The translations under genes and the position numbers were made by a program. A DNA stretch of 6,051 nucleotides from CAVZLD01 sp964522605 (GTDB lineage: Bacteria; Planctomycetota; Planctomycetia; Pirellulales; Pirellulaceae), in contig CAZFWV010000397.1 of the NCBI GenBank assembly GCA_964522605.1, positions 1 to 6,051 on the forward strand, given 5' to 3'. The notes under the pieces are model-generated. The model was not told the DNA's origin. It was given only the letters and a program-made list of their open reading frames with translations, and ran no database searches. Below are positions 5,287-6,051 of the stretch, in pieces (the first letter of the stretch is position 1; every line of letters begins with the position of its first letter).

Positions 5287-6051
5287 ATGAAGCTGATCTC
5301 ACTCCAGTCCGGCAGCAATGGCAATTGCCTTTATGTCGAAGCCGATGGCGTTCGACTGTTGTTCGATGCTGGGATCAGCGGAATTCAGGCACAGAAACGG
5401 CTGGCTGCACACGGGCGCGATGTTCAAGGCATCGATGCACTGCTGATCTCACACGATCACGCCGACCATGCGCGGAACATGGGCGTTTACCATCGGAAGT
5501 TTCAACTTCCGGTCTACGTCACCGCCGCCACATACCGGGCCGCACATCGCTATCGCCCCGGTGAGATCCGTGACCTGCGCCACTTCACCGCCGGCGAAAC
5601 GCTCCGATTTGGAAGCGTTACCGTCGAAACGGTACGCACGCCGCATGATGGCGCGGATGGGGTCGTGTTCGTGATCGACGATGGAAGACACCGCCTGGGA
5701 ATTCTGACGGACCTGGGCCATGTGTTTGACGACTTACCGTCAGTCCTTGAATCGCTCGACGCGGTGCTGCTGGAAAGCAACTACGATCCCGAGTTGCTGA
5801 TCAATGGCGATTACCCGGTTTGGTTGAAGCAACGAATTCAGGGCCCTGGCGGACATCTATCCAATCTGGAGTCCGCGGAACTGCTACAAGCGGTGGCTTG
5901 CCGGCGCATGCGATGGGCATGCCTCGGACATCTGTCGGAGAACAATAACACGCCGGCGCTGGCGATCGAAACCCATCGCAGCATCCTCGCGGATAAGGTG
6001 CCCCTGTACGTGGCGTCTCGATACCGCGTGTCACGCGAGATGATCATCTAG
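5287..6051 (+). CDS. MBL-fold metallo-hydrolase, YycJ/WalJ-like
   Basis: The product is 254 residues, near the length of Bacillus YycJ/WalJ, a metallo-beta-lactamase-fold protein reported as a 5'-3' DNA exonuclease. No signal peptide is seen, so it is cytoplasmic. The family opening LQSGSNGNCLYVEADG (6-21) is present. Metal ligands are evident: HDHADH (56-61; His56, His58, Asp60, His61), His120 in TPHDG, Asp142 in TDLGH and probably His215 in LGHLSENNNTPALA. The block from ESNYDPELL (163-171) to GGHLSN (188-193) is also typical. The open frame reaches back to 5215, but the family begins at MKLISL, so ATG 5287 was chosen. No clear Shine-Dalgarno precedes it. The TAG stop ends exactly at the last base of the window, so the gene is complete. 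It is divergent from GH16 and probably unrelated to polysaccharide use. Nuclease activity here is inferred from the family only. Confidence 0.92.
   Translation: MKLISLQSGSNGNCLYVEADGVRLLFDAGISGIQAQKRLAAHGRDVQGIDALLISHDHADHARNMGVYHRKFQLPVYVTAATYRAAHRYRPGEIRDLRHFTAGETLRFGSVTVETVRTPHDGADGVVFVIDDGRHRLGILTDLGHVFDDLPSVLESLDAVLLESNYDPELLINGDYPVWLKQRIQGPGGHLSNLESAELLQAVACRRMRWACLGHLSENNNTPALAIETHRSILADKVPLYVASRYRVSREMII

Overview
The window most likely comes from a planctomycete, probably a marine Pirellulaceae-like bacterium. This is inferred from gene content rather than from a marker gene. It combines a Tat-exported TIM-barrel protein, a formylglycine sulfatase next to a secreted GH16 polysaccharide hydrolase, moderately high GC, and gene-sparse intergenic DNA carrying several palindromes. 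No rRNA, tRNA, transposase, CRISPR array or recognisable defence system is visible.

Layout. Positions 1-527 contain no convincing gene but hold four inverted-repeat structures: a small GC hairpin, a 12-bp perfect palindrome, a 134-bp imperfect hairpin and a nested hairpin ahead of the first gene. Then come two plus-strand genes 33 bp apart: a Tat-signal protein resembling an aldo/keto reductase barrel (528-1562) and a YihY/BrkB-family membrane protein (1596-2558). A convergent gap follows (2559-2744) with an 89-bp branched palindrome. The minus strand then carries a secreted GH16 hydrolase (4287-5183) followed by an arylsulfatase A-like enzyme (2745-4175), in transcription order GH16 then sulfatase with 111 bp between them. 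Divergent from GH16, after a 103-bp gap, is a YycJ/WalJ-like metallo-beta-lactamase-fold protein (5287-6051) whose stop codon is the last three bases of the window.

How the genes work together. The clear functional unit is the GH16-sulfatase pair. Both proteins have signal peptides, both lie on one strand, and together they would cleave and desulfate a sulfated, probably marine, polysaccharide. The GH16 has the EIDVFE catalytic motif of the bulged active-site type found in laminarinases, agarases and carrageenases, but the substrate cannot be fixed from sequence alone. The Tat protein and YihY may be co-transcribed, with no evident shared pathway. The YycJ-like protein looks like a housekeeping hydrolase facing its own promoter region.

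Start sites were revised for three genes. The longest open frames begin 36 codons (sulfatase), 29 codons (GH16) and 24 codons (YycJ-like) upstream of the starts given here. For the first two a ribosome-binding site decides; for the third the family's N-terminus decides. I found no undescribed multi-gene system. The features most worth follow-up are the intergenic palindromes, which look like members of dispersed repeat families, and the aldo/keto reductase-like exported protein that appears to lack the classical catalytic residues.
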